Below, piece by piece: positions 38,822-49,627 of a stretch of DNA of 64,000 nucleotides (the first letter of the stretch is position 1; each line of letters starts with the position of its first letter). Made by a program: the position numbers and the translations under genes. Origin of the DNA: Afipia sp. (lineage in GTDB: Bacteria > Pseudomonadota > Alphaproteobacteria > Rhizobiales > Xanthobacteraceae); the NCBI GenBank assembly GCA_024707075.1, contig JANQAK010000001.1, positions 1,510,001 through 1,574,000 of the forward strand, read 5' to 3'. The notes below the pieces were generated by a model. The model had not been told where the DNA came from, did no database searches, and was given only the letters and a program-made list of their open reading frames with translations.

Positions 38822-39135
38822 CCGATGTCCGATGTTGGCGTGATTTGAGCGTCCCGAATCCGAGGGCGGACAACATACACCGGAGAACCTGCCGGCGAAG
38901 CATGGGGGAGGGGCTTTGGGCAGCCGTTTCGGCGCCGGGCGAATCCCCTGAGCCCCAACAATCGCAGGGCAGACCTACCAAACCTGCGGAAATGGACTAT
39001 CTAGGTGATAATACAGCAGAACTTTCATCGTTCGGCGGGCTTCTGCCATCCGCATCTGTCTGCTAGGTTGCGAGACGCACCCCACCCGCAGCAAGTACGT
39101 CTGGTTTCGGGAGCATCCGGGACCACGGAGGATTG
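38822..39135. other. intergenic region between dedA-like gene and cobS
   Basis: 314 bases without a gene. GCGTCCCGAATCCGAGGGCGG near 38850 resembles half of the right arm of the two-hairpin repeat and may be a relic. I looked for a cobalamin riboswitch ahead of cobS and did not find its conserved box. GGAG before the cobS start is the only clear signal. Confidence 0.4.
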
Positions 39136-40131
39136 ATGAGCGCCGCCACGACTCTATCGCAGGAACCCGCGAACCTCCCCGACATGAAAGTGTCGGTTCG
39201 CCAGGTCTTCGGCATCGACAGCGATCTCGAAGTTCCTGCCTATTCCAACAGCGATCCGCATGTGCCGGATGTCGATTCGGATTACCGTTTCGACCGCGCC
39301 ACCACGCTCGCCATCCTCGCCGGGTTTTCCAGAAATCGCCGCGTGATGGTCACCGGCTATCACGGCACCGGCAAATCGACCCATATCGAGCAGGTTGCGG
39401 CGCGGCTGAACTGGCCCTGCGTGCGCGTCAATCTCGACAGCCACATCAGCCGTATCGATCTCGTCGGCAAGGATTCGATTGTGGTCCGCGATGGCAAGCA
39501 GGTCACGGAATTCCGTGACGGCATCCTGCCGTGGGCGCTTCAGCACAACATCGCGCTGGTGTTCGACGAATACGATGCCGGCCGTCCGGATGTGATGTTC
39601 GTGATCCAGCGCGTGCTCGAAGTCTCCGGTCGCCTCACGCTGCTCGACCAGAACAAGGTCATCAAGCCGCATCCGGCGTTCCGCCTGTTCGCGACAGCCA
39701 ATACCATTGGCTTGGGCGATACGTCGGGCCTCTATCACGGCACCCAGCAGATCAACCAGGGCCAGATGGACCGCTGGTCGATCGTCACCACGCTGAATTA
39801 TCTGCCGCACGACGAGGAAGTCGAGATCGTGCTGGCGAAGGCCAAGCACTATCGCACCGACGCAGGCCGCGACATCGTCAACAAGATGGTCCGCCTCGCC
39901 GATCTGACGCGCAACGCCTTCGCCAACGGCGATCTCTCCACGGTGATGAGCCCGCGCACGGTCATCACCTGGGCGGAAAACGCCGAGATCTTCGGCGACA
40001 TCGGCTTTGCGTTCCGCGTCACCTTCCTCAACAAGTGCGACGAACTCGAGCGTCCGCTGGTGGCGGAATTCTATCAGCGCTGCTTCAATGCAGAGCTGCC
40101 GGAGAGCGCGGTCAACGTGGCGTTGAGCTGA
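39136..40131 (+). CDS. cobS: CobS, aerobic cobaltochelatase AAA+ subunit
   Basis: A 331-residue MoxR-type ATPase that works with CobT and CobN to insert cobalt into hydrogenobyrinic acid a,c-diamide. ATG 39136 has GGAG 5 bases before it. Walker [14 protein letters not shown], Walker B region [14 protein letters not shown], and [23 protein letters not shown] are present. [21 protein letters not shown] completes the family pattern. cobT follows after a repeat of about 190 bases; cobN is not in the window. Confidence 0.96.
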   Translation: MSAATTLSQEPANLPDMKVSVRQVFGIDSDLEVPAYSNSDPHVPDVDSDYRFDRATTLAILAGFSRNRRVMVTGYHGTGKSTHIEQVAARLNWPCVRVNLDSHISRIDLVGKDSIVVRDGKQVTEFRDGILPWALQHNIALVFDEYDAGRPDVMFVIQRVLEVSGRLTLLDQNKVIKPHPAFRLFATANTIGLGDTSGLYHGTQQINQGQMDRWSIVTTLNYLPHDEEVEIVLAKAKHYRTDAGRDIVNKMVRLADLTRNAFANGDLSTVMSPRTVITWAENAEIFGDIGFAFRVTFLNKCDELERPLVAEFYQRCFNAELPESAVNVALS

Positions 40132-40140
40132 GTGACTTCC

Positions 40141-40329
40141 CTCTCCCCTTGTGGGAGAGGGTGCCGACATGATTTCACCTCTCCCCGCTTGCGGGGAGAG
40201 GTCGGCGAGCGAAGCGAGCCGGGTGAGGGGCTTCGCAATCCGCAACGGTTCTCAAATCCCCCCTCACCCCAACCCTCTCCCGCATAAGGGCGTTTACGCC
40301 CGTCTTGACGGGCTATGCGGGGAGAGGGA
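40141..40329. repeat. dispersed CTCTCCCC...GGGGAGAG repeat between cobS and cobT
   Basis: Contains three hairpin units: CTCTCCCCTTGTGGGAGAG; CCTCTCCCCGCTTGCGGGGAGAGG; and CCCTCTCCCGCATAAGG...CGGGGAGAGGG. They are joined by GGCGAGCGAAGCGAGCCGGGTGAGGGGC. Blocks match 24996-25131. It lies inside the cobST unit and could stabilise or partly terminate the transcript. Confidence 0.8.
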
Positions 40330-40339
40330 GCAGGCCGCG

Positions 40340-42238
40340 ATGAGCACATCCAACATCAAGTTCAGAACCGGATCGAAGGAATCGCCGACGGAGCCGTTCA
40401 AGCGCGCGGTGACGTCGGCCTTGCGGGCCATCGCCAAGCAGCCCGAACTTGAAGTGACATTCGCCGCCGAGCGTCCGGGCCTGTCGCCCGGCAAGGCGCG
40501 GCTGCCGGAACCGGCGCGCAAGCTGACCCGCAAGGACGCCGCCATCGTGCGCGGCCACGCGGATTCCATTGCATTGCGGATCGCCTGTCACGATCCGAAA
40601 ATCCATCGCAAGCTGGTCCCGGGCAATCCGCAGGCACGCGGCGTATTCGATGCCGTCGAGCAGGCCCGCGTCGAGGCCATTGGTTCGAAGCGCATGAGCG
40701 GCGTCGCCAAAAATCTGACGGCGATGCTCGACGATCATTTTCACCGCGGCAAGTTCGACGAGATCACCGATCGCGCCGATGCGCCGCTGGCCGATGCGTT
40801 GGCGATGATGGTGCGCGAACGCCTGACCGGCCTGGCGCCGCCAGCGGCCGCGCGCAAGATGGTCGATCTCTGGCGGCCTGTGCTCGAAGACAAGATCGGT
40901 GCGCGGCTCGATCTGTTGAAGAATTTTACCGAGGACCAGTCCCGCTTCGGCGATGCGATCCACGATCTGTTGCAGGCGCTGGAACTCAGCGACGACAGAA
41001 ACGCGGATCAGGAAGAAGACGACAATCAGGACGACAACCGCGACGGCGAGAAGGACCAGTCCGGCGCGGATGGATCGCCCGATACCGAGTCCGCGGAGGA
41101 GATGAGCGCGGACCAGTCGCAATCCTCCACCGAGGAAATGTCGGAAAATACCATGGAGAGCGCGCAGGCCTCCGCCAGCGACGCTTTCGACGACAACGAC
41201 ATGGGCGAGGACGAGACCCCCGGCGAGGCGCAGCGGCCGCCCAATCGCGGCGGCAACGAGCCGCGCGGGCCAGAGTACCATGCCTTCGCGCCGAAGTTCG
41301 ACGAAGTGGTTTCGGCCGAAGACCTCTGCGAACACGACGAACTGGAGCGGCTGCGCAGCTATCTCGACAAGCAACTCGCGCATTTGCAGCACATCGTGGC
41401 GCGGCTGGCCAATCGCCTGCAACGAAAGCTGATGGCGCAGCAGAACCGCGCCTGGGAATTCGACCTCGAGGAAGGCATTCTCGATCCGGCACGGCTGTCG
41501 CGCGTGGTCACCGATCCCTATCATCCGCTGTCGTTCATGCACGAGAAGGAAGCGACCTTCCGCGACACGGTGGTGACGCTGCTGCTCGACAATTCCGGCT
41601 CGATGCGTGGCCGTCCCATCACAGTGGCCGCGACCTGCGCCGATATTCTGGCGCGGACGCTGGAGCGTTGCGGCGTCAAGGTCGAGATTCTCGGCTTCAC
41701 CACGCGGGCGTGGAAGGGCGGGCAGTCGCGCGAGGCGTGGCTGGCGGCGGGCAAGCCCGCCAATCCGGGCCGCCTCAATGATCTGCGGCACATCATCTAC
41801 AAGTCGGCGGACGCGCCGTGGCGTCGCGCGCGCAAGAACCTTGGCCTGATGATGCGCGAGGGCCTGCTCAAGGAAAACATCGACGGGGAGGCGCTCGACT
41901 GGGCGCACAAGCGCCTGCTTGGGCGATCCGAGCAGCGCAAGATCCTGATGATGATTTCGGACGGCGCGCCGGTCGACGACTCCACGCTCTCGGTCAATCC
42001 CGGCAATTATCTCGAGCGGCATCTGCGCCATATCATCGAAGAGATCGAGACCCGCTCCCCGGTCGAACTGATCGCCATCGGCATCGGCCATGATGTTACG
42101 CGCTACTATCGCCGCGCGGTGACCATCGTGGATGCGGAAGAACTCGGCGGCGCCATCACCGAGAAGCTGGCTGAACTGTTCAGCGAGACCCATGTCGAGA
42201 CGCCATCGCCGTCGCGCCGGCGCAAGCTGCACTCGTGA
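40340..42238 (+). CDS. cobT: CobT, aerobic cobaltochelatase VWA subunit
   Basis: A 632-residue partner of CobS. ATG 40340 ([16 protein letters not shown]). The N-terminal region is typical ([20 protein letters not shown]). Residues about 215-320 form a long acidic, disordered linker ([16 protein letters not shown] and similar). The C-terminal von Willebrand A domain has the MIDAS motif [14 protein letters not shown], then [21 protein letters not shown] and [18 protein letters not shown]. The acidic linker and VWA fold parallel the Mg-chelatase D subunit. Confidence 0.95.
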   Translation: MSTSNIKFRTGSKESPTEPFKRAVTSALRAIAKQPELEVTFAAERPGLSPGKARLPEPARKLTRKDAAIVRGHADSIALRIACHDPKIHRKLVPGNPQARGVFDAVEQARVEAIGSKRMSGVAKNLTAMLDDHFHRGKFDEITDRADAPLADALAMMVRERLTGLAPPAAARKMVDLWRPVLEDKIGARLDLLKNFTEDQSRFGDAIHDLLQALELSDDRNADQEEDDNQDDNRDGEKDQSGADGSPDTESAEEMSADQSQSSTEEMSENTMESAQASASDAFDDNDMGEDETPGEAQRPPNRGGNEPRGPEYHAFAPKFDEVVSAEDLCEHDELERLRSYLDKQLAHLQHIVARLANRLQRKLMAQQNRAWEFDLEEGILDPARLSRVVTDPYHPLSFMHEKEATFRDTVVTLLLDNSGSMRGRPITVAATCADILARTLERCGVKVEILGFTTRAWKGGQSREAWLAAGKPANPGRLNDLRHIIYKSADAPWRRARKNLGLMMREGLLKENIDGEALDWAHKRLLGRSEQRKILMMISDGAPVDDSTLSVNPGNYLERHLRHIIEEIETRSPVELIAIGIGHDVTRYYRRAVTIVDAEELGGAITEKLAELFSETHVETPSPSRRRKLHS

Positions 42239-42241
42239 GAC

Positions 42242-43273
42242 ATGACGACTGAAGTCAGCCGGCGGCGATTTCTGAAAAGCGCCGCGGCGGTGCTTCCTGC
42301 CAGCGTAATTGCTCTGAGAACTGCACCTGCCTTCGCGCAGGCGGCCCCGGCGCCCCTTGAGGTCAAGGCGCGCCCGATCGAGGCCTTCGACCCGCGTGAT
42401 CCGACCCATGTGCGTTATGGCGCGCTGGAATTTCGCAGCGGACTTATCCTGACGTCTCCGTTTCGCGGCTTCGGCGGATTGTCGGGGTTGCGGCTCGACA
42501 GGAAGGGCGAACAGTTCGTCGCCATCAGCGACAAGGCCAACTGGTTTACCGGACGGCTTGTCTACAAGGGCAAACGCCTCGCCGGGCTGGCTGACATGAA
42601 GTCCGCGCCGATGCTGGACTCTGGCGGCAGGAAGATCACGTCGCGCGGCTGGTTCGACAGCGAGTCGCTCGCCTTCGACGGCACCACCGCCTATGTGGGC
42701 CTTGAGCGCGTCAACCAGATTCTGCGCTTCGATTTCGGCAAGGGCGGCATTCTCTCGCGCGGTCAGGCCGTGCCGCCGCCGCCCGGCGTCAGCGATCTGC
42801 CGTTCAACAAGGGACTTGAGGCGCTGGTGTTCGTGCCGAAAGGCCAGCCGCTCGGCGGAACGCTGATCGCGATTTCAGAGCGCGGGCTGGATGCGGCAGG
42901 CAACATCCAGGGCTTCCTGATCGGCGGCCCGTCGCCGGGCCAGTTCACGGTGGCGCGGACAAACAAATACGACATCAGCGATGCCGTCCTGTTGCCCTCA
43001 GGCGATCTGCTGTTGCTGGAGCGAAAGTTTTCGCTGCTGGAGGGTGTCGGGATCCGCATCCGCCGCGTACCGATCAAGTCCGTCGTGCCGGATGCGGTGA
43101 TCGACGGGCCGACCATTTTCGAGGTCGATCTGGGATACGAGGTCGACAACATGGAAGGCATCGACACCCATGTCACGGATGGCGGCGAGACCGTCGTGAC
43201 CATGGTGTCGGACGATAATTTCTCGATGATCCAGCGCACGCTGTTGCTGCAATTCACGCTGGTGGAGGAGTGA
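42242..43273 (+). CDS. Tat-exported esterase-like activity of phytase family protein
   Basis: A 343-residue protein whose ATG lies 4 bases after the cobT stop. A twin-arginine signal SRRRFLKSAAAVLPASVIAL with cleavage after AFAQA is clear. The mature part matches the phytase-like beta-propeller family: LEFRSGLILTSPFRGFGGLSGLRLD, FVAISDKANWFTG, GWFDSESLAFDGTTAYVGLERVNQILRF, FNKGLEALVFVPKG, VDNMEGIDTHV. Substrate not predictable. Close spacing to cobT suggests co-transcription. Confidence 0.9.
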   Translation: MTTEVSRRRFLKSAAAVLPASVIALRTAPAFAQAAPAPLEVKARPIEAFDPRDPTHVRYGALEFRSGLILTSPFRGFGGLSGLRLDRKGEQFVAISDKANWFTGRLVYKGKRLAGLADMKSAPMLDSGGRKITSRGWFDSESLAFDGTTAYVGLERVNQILRFDFGKGGILSRGQAVPPPPGVSDLPFNKGLEALVFVPKGQPLGGTLIAISERGLDAAGNIQGFLIGGPSPGQFTVARTNKYDISDAVLLPSGDLLLLERKFSLLEGVGIRIRRVPIKSVVPDAVIDGPTIFEVDLGYEVDNMEGIDTHVTDGGETVVTMVSDDNFSMIQRTLLLQFTLVEE

Positions 43274-43277
43274 ACGC

Positions 43278-43394
43278 CGTCATCCTGAGGTGCGAACTCT
43301 TGTGAGCCTCGAAGGATGAGGGCGGCTAGCAGATGATTTTTGCGGCGCATCCTTCGAGGCTTGCCGCAAGCGCGGCTCGCACCTCAGGATGACG
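43278..43394. repeat. dispersed repeat CGTCATCCTGAGGTGCGA...TCGCACCTCAGGATGACG
   Basis: A 117-bp near-palindrome with inner pair GCCTCGAAGGATG and CATCCTTCGAGGC. It forms one long hairpin between convergent genes (phytase-like and rpmB). This is a widespread repeat type in Bradyrhizobium relatives as I recall. Confidence 0.8.
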
Positions 43395-43410
43395 CCGACG
43401 AAGGCGCAAC

Positions 43411-43439
43411 AAAAAAGGCCGGGCAAAAACCCGGCCTTT
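43411..43439 (-). terminator. terminator of rpmB
   Basis: On the - strand AAAGGCCGGG, loop TTTTT, GCCCGGCC and then six T. Confidence 0.85.
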
Positions 43440-43466
43440 CAAAATCCGATGTGCAGGATCGAATAA

Positions 43467-43760
43467 TCAGCTCGCTGCGGCGAGCTTCTTCTTTTCGATC
43501 TGGCGCTTCAGTTCGACCGCCTTCGGCGACAGGTCATCGGCGTTCGCCTTGAGCAGGAACGCGTCGAGGCCGCCGCGATGATCGACCGACTTCAGCGCGT
43601 TGGTCGAGACGCGCAGGCGCACCGAGCGTCCGAGCGCGTCCGAGATCAGCGTGACGTTGCACAAGTTCGGCAGGAACCGGCGCTTGGTCTTGTGGTTCGA
43701 GTGGCTGACCTTGTGGCCAACCTGGGGGCCCTTGGCCGTCAATTCGCAGCGCCGAGACAT
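43467..43760 (-). CDS. rpmB: RpmB, ribosomal protein L28
   Basis: A 97-residue large-subunit protein. [29 protein letters not shown], then [22 protein letters not shown] and [16 protein letters not shown] are the alphaproteobacterial L28 sequence. It is monocistronic, followed by a strong terminator, and convergent with the phytase-like gene. DUF3108 lies divergent upstream. Confidence 0.97.
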   Translation of the reverse strand: MSRRCELTAKGPQVGHKVSHSNHKTKRRFLPNLCNVTLISDALGRSVRLRVSTNALKSVDHRGGLDAFLLKANADDLSPKAVELKRQIEKKKLAAAS

Positions 43761-44083
43761 CGTGTAATCCTTTGGCGAAATCTTGTGTCTCCCCGGGACC
43801 CACCCTCATCGAAAGGGGGCTCCGCGCGGGGCGGGTTGAAACCGTCCATTTCAGGAACGCCGGACCTATAAGGGTCCAGCCGCTCAGCGTCAAGGTTGGG
43901 TGGCGATTTCAGGGGCTTACCGGAAGCGCCCCGGAGGCCGGCCGCCAGTGGGCCAGAACGGCGATTTTCCCCATCAAACCAGTGGTTTCCTAACATATAA
44001 TCGACGTAATCCGCTACCAGACAGGGTACTGACAGGCTTTCCATAAGGGCTTTTGCCGCCCATCAGGATTTTCGTCGTTGGAC
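43761..44083. other. intergenic region between rpmB and the DUF3108 gene
   Basis: 323 bases carrying both divergent promoters and the rpmB leader. No gene, hairpin or repeat stands out. Confidence 0.4.
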
Positions 44084-44938
44084 ATGTCCCGGTTGCCAAA
44101 ATTCGCGCGGATTGTCGGACCGGGGCTTCGCCTGTTGAGCATTCTGGCCGCCTGCGCCTCTGTCGCCATGATGGCCGGGCCGGTCAGCGCCCAGGGCCGG
44201 CTTGACGCCAAGTACGAAGCCTCGCTCGCCGGCCTTCCCATCGGCAAGGGCGCGTGGGTGGTGGATATTGCCGAGGACCAGTATTCGGCGGCGGTCAGCG
44301 GAGCCACCACGGGACTCATGAAATCCATCGGCGGCGGCAACGGCACCGGCACATCGCAGGGGCGCATCGTCGCCGGACAGTTCGCGCCGCTGAATTACAT
44401 CTCGACGATCAATTATGGAAAGAAGGCCGAGGTTATTCGCATCGCGCTGACCGGCGGTAATGTGAAGGATTCGGCCATCGAACCGGCGCCACCGGAAAAT
44501 CCGGACCGGATTCCGGTCACCGATGTCCATCGCCGCAACGTCCTCGATCCGATGACGGGTTCACTGCTGCGCGTCGGAGGGACGGGCGATCCGGTTGGTC
44601 CCGAGGCCTGCCGCAAGACGCTGTCGGTATTCGACGGCCGGATGCGCTACGACCTGCGTCTCGATTACAAGCGCATGGAAACGGTCAAGGCGGAGAAGGG
44701 CTATCAGGGCCCGGTGGTGGTCTGTGCCGTCTATTTCACGCCGATCGCGGGTTACGTTCCGGATCGCATTTCCATCAAGTATGTCGCGGCTCAACGCGAC
44801 ATGGAAATCTGGTTTGCTCCGATTGCCGGGACTCGAGTGCTGGCTCCTTTCAGGATCACGATTCCGACCCCGCTCGGCACCGGCATGATCGAGGCGACGG
44901 AATTCATCTCGGTGCAGAAGACCGCCAAGACGAACTGA
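44084..44938 (+). CDS. DUF3108 domain exported protein
   Basis: A protein of about 284 residues. ATG 44084 (MSRLPKFARIVGPGLRLLS); a TTG at 44078 is the alternative and has AGGA 9 bases upstream. The N-terminus is a signal peptide with cleavage near GPVSAQG. The mature part has the DUF3108 pattern: YEASLAGLPIGKGAWVVDIAEDQYSAAVSG, VTDVHRRNVLDPMTGSLLRVGG and YRPVV-like strands ending in IEATEFISVQ. Periplasmic, function unknown. Confidence 0.88.
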   Translation: MSRLPKFARIVGPGLRLLSILAACASVAMMAGPVSAQGRLDAKYEASLAGLPIGKGAWVVDIAEDQYSAAVSGATTGLMKSIGGGNGTGTSQGRIVAGQFAPLNYISTINYGKKAEVIRIALTGGNVKDSAIEPAPPENPDRIPVTDVHRRNVLDPMTGSLLRVGGTGDPVGPEACRKTLSVFDGRMRYDLRLDYKRMETVKAEKGYQGPVVVCAVYFTPIAGYVPDRISIKYVAAQRDMEIWFAPIAGTRVLAPFRITIPTPLGTGMIEATEFISVQKTAKTN

Positions 44939-45291
44939 TAAGACGAATTGAAGCCACTGAGCCGGCAGTGGCGATGGCCGACGGGCGACGATCTCATCGT
45001 GAATCATGTTGACTCTTCGGCCAATCCGATTCGACTCCGATCTTAACGAATTCAACGCAATCCCGGCTTGCACGGAGCGCTCTTAAACTTCATCTAGTGT
45101 CGCCAGCGGAGCATTTGTGCGACATGTTGCGGTGAACATTGCTGCCGCACCGCGAGTCAGCGATTCGGGCTTCTTTCGTTCCGTACCCGTTCCAAACATT
45201 AAGTTACGGCGCGAAAAGCGTCGCATTGTGAGACACTTCCAGAATCCTGCTGCGGCGTCCGCGTCGTGTGCGTCATGCGGACCCTTTGAAA
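44939..45291. other. intergenic region upstream of the helicase gene
   Basis: No gene is seen. CTAGTGTC at about 45095 matches the terminal sequence of the two-hairpin repeat, but no second half follows, so a relic is possible. The helicase promoter should be here. Confidence 0.4.
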
Positions 45292-48200
45292 ATGCCCTTG
45301 TCGTCTTCCGCGCCGCTGTTCCCGAATGATCGTGCTCCGGGGGCCGGTGTCACTGCGGTGCTTGGCCCCACCAACACCGGCAAAACCCATCTCGCCATTG
45401 AGCGGATGCTCGCGCACTCCTCGGGAATCATCGGCCTGCCGCTGCGGCTGCTGGCGCGGGAGGTCTACAACAAGATCGCGGCGCGGGCGGGTGCCGATGC
45501 CGTCGCGCTGATCACCGGCGAAGAGAAGATCAAGCCGCCGCGTGCGCGGTTCTGGGTATCCACCGTCGAGGCGATGCCGCGCGATCTCGATGTGTCGTTT
45601 CTGGCGGTGGACGAAATCCAGATCGCGGCTGATCTGGAGCGCGGTCACGTCTTCACCGACAAGATCCTGAACCGGCGTGGGCGCGACGAGACGCTGCTGC
45701 TGGGCGCCGCGACCATGCGGCCGATCATCGAACGGCTGCTGCCCGGCGCCAATATCGTGACGCGGCCGAGGCTGTCGCAGCTCGAATTCGCCGGCGACCG
45801 CAAGATTACGCGGCAGCCGAGGCGTACCGCGATCGTCGCGTTTTCCGCCGACGAGGTCTACGCCATCGCCGAACTGATCCGGCGTCAGCATGGCGGTGCC
45901 GCGGTCGTGCTTGGATCGCTTTCGCCGCGCACCCGCAACGCGCAGGTGGAAATGTTCCAGTCCGGCGATGTCGATTATCTCGTCGCCACCGACGCTGTCG
46001 GCATGGGCCTCAATCTCGATGTCGATCATGTGGCCTTCGCTTCGGACCGCAAATACGATGGCTATCAGTTCCGCCGGCTGACCCCTTCGGAATTTGCCCA
46101 GATCGCGGGCCGTGCCGGCCGGGCAACGCGCGACGGCACGTTCGGAACGACCGGCCGCTGCGCGCCGTTCGAGCCGGAACTGGTCAATGCGTTGCAGAAC
46201 CACACCTTCGACAGCGTGAAGGTGCTCCAATGGCGCAATACGCGGCTGGATTTCTCGTCGCTGGCGGCGCTCCAGGTCTCGCTGGCGCTGACGCCGAACC
46301 ACGAGGCCCTGACCCGCGCACCGGTCGCCGAGGACATCCGTGTGCTCGATCATGCCGCGCGGGATGAGGAGGTCCGGGACATGGCCAAGGGCGCGAGCGC
46401 CGTCGAACGGCTCTGGGAATCCTGCCAGATTCCGGATTATCGCAAGCTGTCGCCTGCCGCCCACGCCGAACTCGTCACCACGCTGTTCGGATTCCTGATG
46501 CGGAAGGGGCGAATTCCGGGCGACTGGTTCGCCGCGCAGATCGCGCAAACCGACCGCACCGACGGCGATATCGACACATTATCGGCCCGGATTGCCCAGA
46601 TCCGGACCTGGACATTTGCGGCAAATCGCCCCGATTGGCTGGCAGATCCCGAGCACTGGCAGGGAATTGCCCGCGGCGTCGAGGATAAATTGTCGGATGC
46701 GCTGCATGAAAGGCTAACTGAGCGTTTCGTTGATCGCCGGACCAGTGTATTGATGCGGCGCTTACGGGAAAACACGATGCTGAATACCGAGATTGGGAAG
46801 ACGGGCGAAGTGATCGTAGAGGGCCATATGATTGGCCGTCTCGATGGATTCATGTTTGCGCCGGAGTCTGCCGAAGCGGGCTCCGATGCGAAGGCCCTGC
46901 AAGCTGCCGCACTGAAGGCGCTGGCCGGCGAGATCGACGCGCGCGCCGAAAAGCTGTCGAATGCGCCGGACGATCAGTTCGTGCTGGCGTCCGACGGCAC
47001 GTTGCGCTGGACCGGCGATGCAGTCGCCAAGCTCGTCGCCGCCGACAACGTCCTGCATCCCCGTATTCGGATTATCGCCGATGAACGGCTGACCGGCGCG
47101 CCGCGCGATGCGGTGCAGACGCGGCTCGATCTGTGGCTGAAGACGCATATCGAAAAGATTCTTGGGCCGCTGTTCGATCTGTCGAAGGCTGAGGATGTCA
47201 CGGGTATCGCGCGCGGCATCGCCTTCCAGTTGATCGAGGCAATGGGCGTGCTGGAGCGCGCGAAGATCGCCACCGAGATGAAGGATCTCGATCAGCCGTC
47301 GCGCGCGTCCCTGCGCAAATACGGCGTGCGTTTCGGCGCCTATCATATTTTCCTGCCCGCGCTGCTGAAGCCTGCCGCGCGCGGACTGGCGTCGCTGCTG
47401 ATGGCGCTGAAGAACGACAATACCGACTGGTCGGCGCTAACCGGCGCGCAACATCTGGCGGCGAGCGGACGGACATCGTTTCCGGCGGACAAGGCGCTCA
47501 ATCAGGAGACCTACCGCACGCTCGGCTACAAGCTCGCCGGCGACCGCGCGGTGCGTGTCGATATTCTCGAACGCCTCGCGGATCTCATCCGGCCGGCACT
47601 GTCGTGGCGTCCCGGCTCTCCAGGCACCAAGCCTGCCGGCGCGTTCGATGGACGTTCGTTCACTGCGACGCAGGCCATGACCTCGCTGACCGGATCGGCC
47701 GGTGAGGATTTCGCCTCGATCCTGAAGGCACTCGGCTATCGTATGGAAAAGCGGCCGCCGCTGCCGGTCGAGGTTGCGCCGCCTGTCGAGGTGAGCGTTG
47801 AAGCCCCTTCCGTGGATGCCGTGATCGAGATCCGATCCGGCCGGAACCGAGGCTGCGGTATCGTCTGAAGCGGCTGTTGAACCCGAGGCCGCAGCGGCAA
47901 CGGATGACATCGCCGACATCACCAATGAGACAGCGATTCCTGCCGAAACGGTGGCTGCCGAATCCTCCGCATCACGCTTGCCGGAAGTTGACTTTGCGCC
48001 GGCGCCGGAAGTTGTTGAGCCTGCGCCCGAAGCTGCCGCAGCCGATGTTTCGGCCGAATCGGCCGAGGCCACTGAGATTGCAACGACCGAAGCTGCGCCA
48101 GCGGATCAGGCTGCTGCCGGGCTCCGGTCGCGGCGACGCCCGAACTGGTCGAAGTCTGGCGGCCCGGTGGGCGGTCCGACGACCGCCGCCCGCGACATGA

Positions 48201-48669
48201 CCGTAGCCGCTACAAGGGGCCGGAAAAATCCGCGGCTCCCGCAGCGGAAGGCGAAACCCCTGCAACCGAAGGCGACAAGCGCGAGCGTCATGGCCGCAAC
48301 CGGCGCGATCGCAACAACGACCATCGCCGGCCGCGCGTTGACACTCCGGCCGTTGCAGCAGAAGGCGCGGATGCCGCGCAGGCGCGTCCGCCGCGTCCGG
48401 ATCATCGCGACGCCCGCAACGACAAGGGCGGCCGTCCGCCACGCGATAACACCTTCAAGGGCAAGGACCGCAACCAGGAGCGGGGCAAGGGCAAGTTCGA
48501 CAATCGCGGCCGCGACGGGCGCAAGGACGATCGTGATCGCGGGGCTGCGCTGCGAACCTATGCGACCAGCGCCGCGCCGCGTGAACGGGATCGCCCGGCC
48601 GATCCGAACTCGCCTTTCGCGAAACTGGCCGCGCTCAAGGAACAGCTCGCGGGCAACCGCAAGGAATAA
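45292..48669 (+). CDS. Suv3-like DExH RNA helicase (two frame breaks near the C-terminus)
   Basis: ATG 45292 (MPLSSSAPLFPNDRAPG). Helicase core: VLGPTNTGKTHLAIERM (Walker A), LAVDEIQIAADLERGH (DEIQ box), GSLSPRTRN, ATDAVGMGLNLDVDHVAFAS, QIAGRAGR. This is the family of mitochondrial SUV3, an ATP-dependent RNA helicase of the degradosome. The first frame stops at 47868 after an apparent extra base near 47832. A second frame covers an acidic Ala/Glu linker, and near 48117-48121 the original frame resumes with an Arg/Gly/Asp-rich tail (RHDRSRYKGPEKS... FAKLAALKEQLAGNRKE). The basic tail suggests RNA binding. Total about 1125 residues. Confidence 0.9.
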
Positions 48670-48683
48670 TCTGGACATCAGGT

Positions 48684-48953
48684 TTGGATCGCCAGCGCCT
48701 CGACAAGTGGTTGTGGCACGCGCGGGTCGTCAAGACCCGGACTGACGCGGCTGCTCTGGTCGCCAAGGGCCGCGTCCGCATCAATGGCGCGCGGCAGACA
48801 TCCCCGGGACACGCCGTGAAAGATGGCGATGTGCTCACCATCGCGCTCGATGCCTGGGTGCGCGTCCTGAAGGTCGCCGGATTTTCCGACCGGCGGGGCG
48901 ACGCCAGCGCCGCGCAGGCGATTTACCTCGATTTGCAATCGCCTCCGGAATGA
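48684..48953 (+). CDS. S4-domain RNA-binding protein, Hsp15-like
   Basis: A protein of 89 residues with a TTG start 15 bases after the helicase stop. The S4 motif is clear: RLDKWLWHARVVKTRTDAAALVAKGRVRINGA, then VKDGDVLTIALDAWVRVLKV. In E. coli the Hsp15 relative recycles 50S subunits carrying stalled peptidyl-tRNA. Placement right after an RNA helicase suggests shared RNA metabolism; this is inference. Confidence 0.92.
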   Translation: MDRQRLDKWLWHARVVKTRTDAAALVAKGRVRINGARQTSPGHAVKDGDVLTIALDAWVRVLKVAGFSDRRGDASAAQAIYLDLQSPPE

Positions 48954-49046
48954 TTATTTGCCAATAATCCCAAGCACAACTTCCCTTGCGGCGCTCCACG
49001 TCCTGCGCTACGCCACACTTGAAATTTAGACCCTCCGGAGCCTTGG

Positions 49047-49386
49047 ATGACCTACGTCGTCACTGAAAACTGCATCAAGTGCAAGTACATGGACTGCGTG
49101 GAAGTATGCCCCGTGGATTGCTTCTACGAGGGCGAGAACATGCTCGTGATCCATCCGGACGAGTGCATCGACTGCGGCGTATGCGAACCCGAATGTCCTG
49201 CGGACGCGATCAAGCCCGACACCGAACCCAGCCTCGAAAAATGGCTGGAGGTGAACGCCGAATACGCCAAGTCATGGCCAAACATCACCCAGAAAAAAGG
49301 ATGCGCCGGACGACGCCAAGGAATTTGATGGCGTCGAAGGCAAATTCGACAAATATTTTTCCGGCAATCCGGGTTCCGGCGACTGA
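49047..49386 (+). CDS. fdxA: FdxA, 7Fe-8S ferredoxin (frameshift in this sequence)
   Basis: Electron carrier with one 3Fe-4S and one 4Fe-4S cluster: [18 protein letters not shown] and [16 protein letters not shown]. The raw frame ends as [11 protein letters not shown] at 49328. The A-run at 49293-49298 has one base too many; with five A the reading becomes [20 protein letters not shown] and stops at 49386, giving the family length of 112 residues. It lies between the S4 gene and carD, an order conserved in Rhizobiales. Confidence 0.94.
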
Positions 49387-49627
49387 TCTGGCCTCCGGCG
49401 GTGGTCCCGCTGATTTTAACTGCGGATAACTTTTAACCCTACCGTCGATGAATGCCGCGGCTTGGGCCGGCAGACGCTCGCCGTGGGCCATAAATCATTG
49501 ATTTTTGCGGGAAATGTGCTATTTTAAGCACATTAAGCGAGCCGGACCCCTTTTGCCCCCGCTTAGGGCCCCAACGGGTTCCCGACAAACATCGAACAGG
49601 GGCGTGGCGGTTCCACGCAGAGGCGCT

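Noticed and set aside
38822-39135. Cobalamin riboswitch upstream of cobS
   Set aside because: The conserved B12-box-like sequence and core could not be found; the region is ordinary spacer with a possible repeat relic.
40141-40329. CRISPR-like repeats
   Set aside because: The units are palindromic, unequal and lack regular spacers or cas genes; they are dispersed hairpin repeats.
45095-45110. Fifth copy of the two-hairpin repeat at CTAGTGTC
   Set aside because: Only the terminal 8 bases match; no paired arm follows, so at most a relic.
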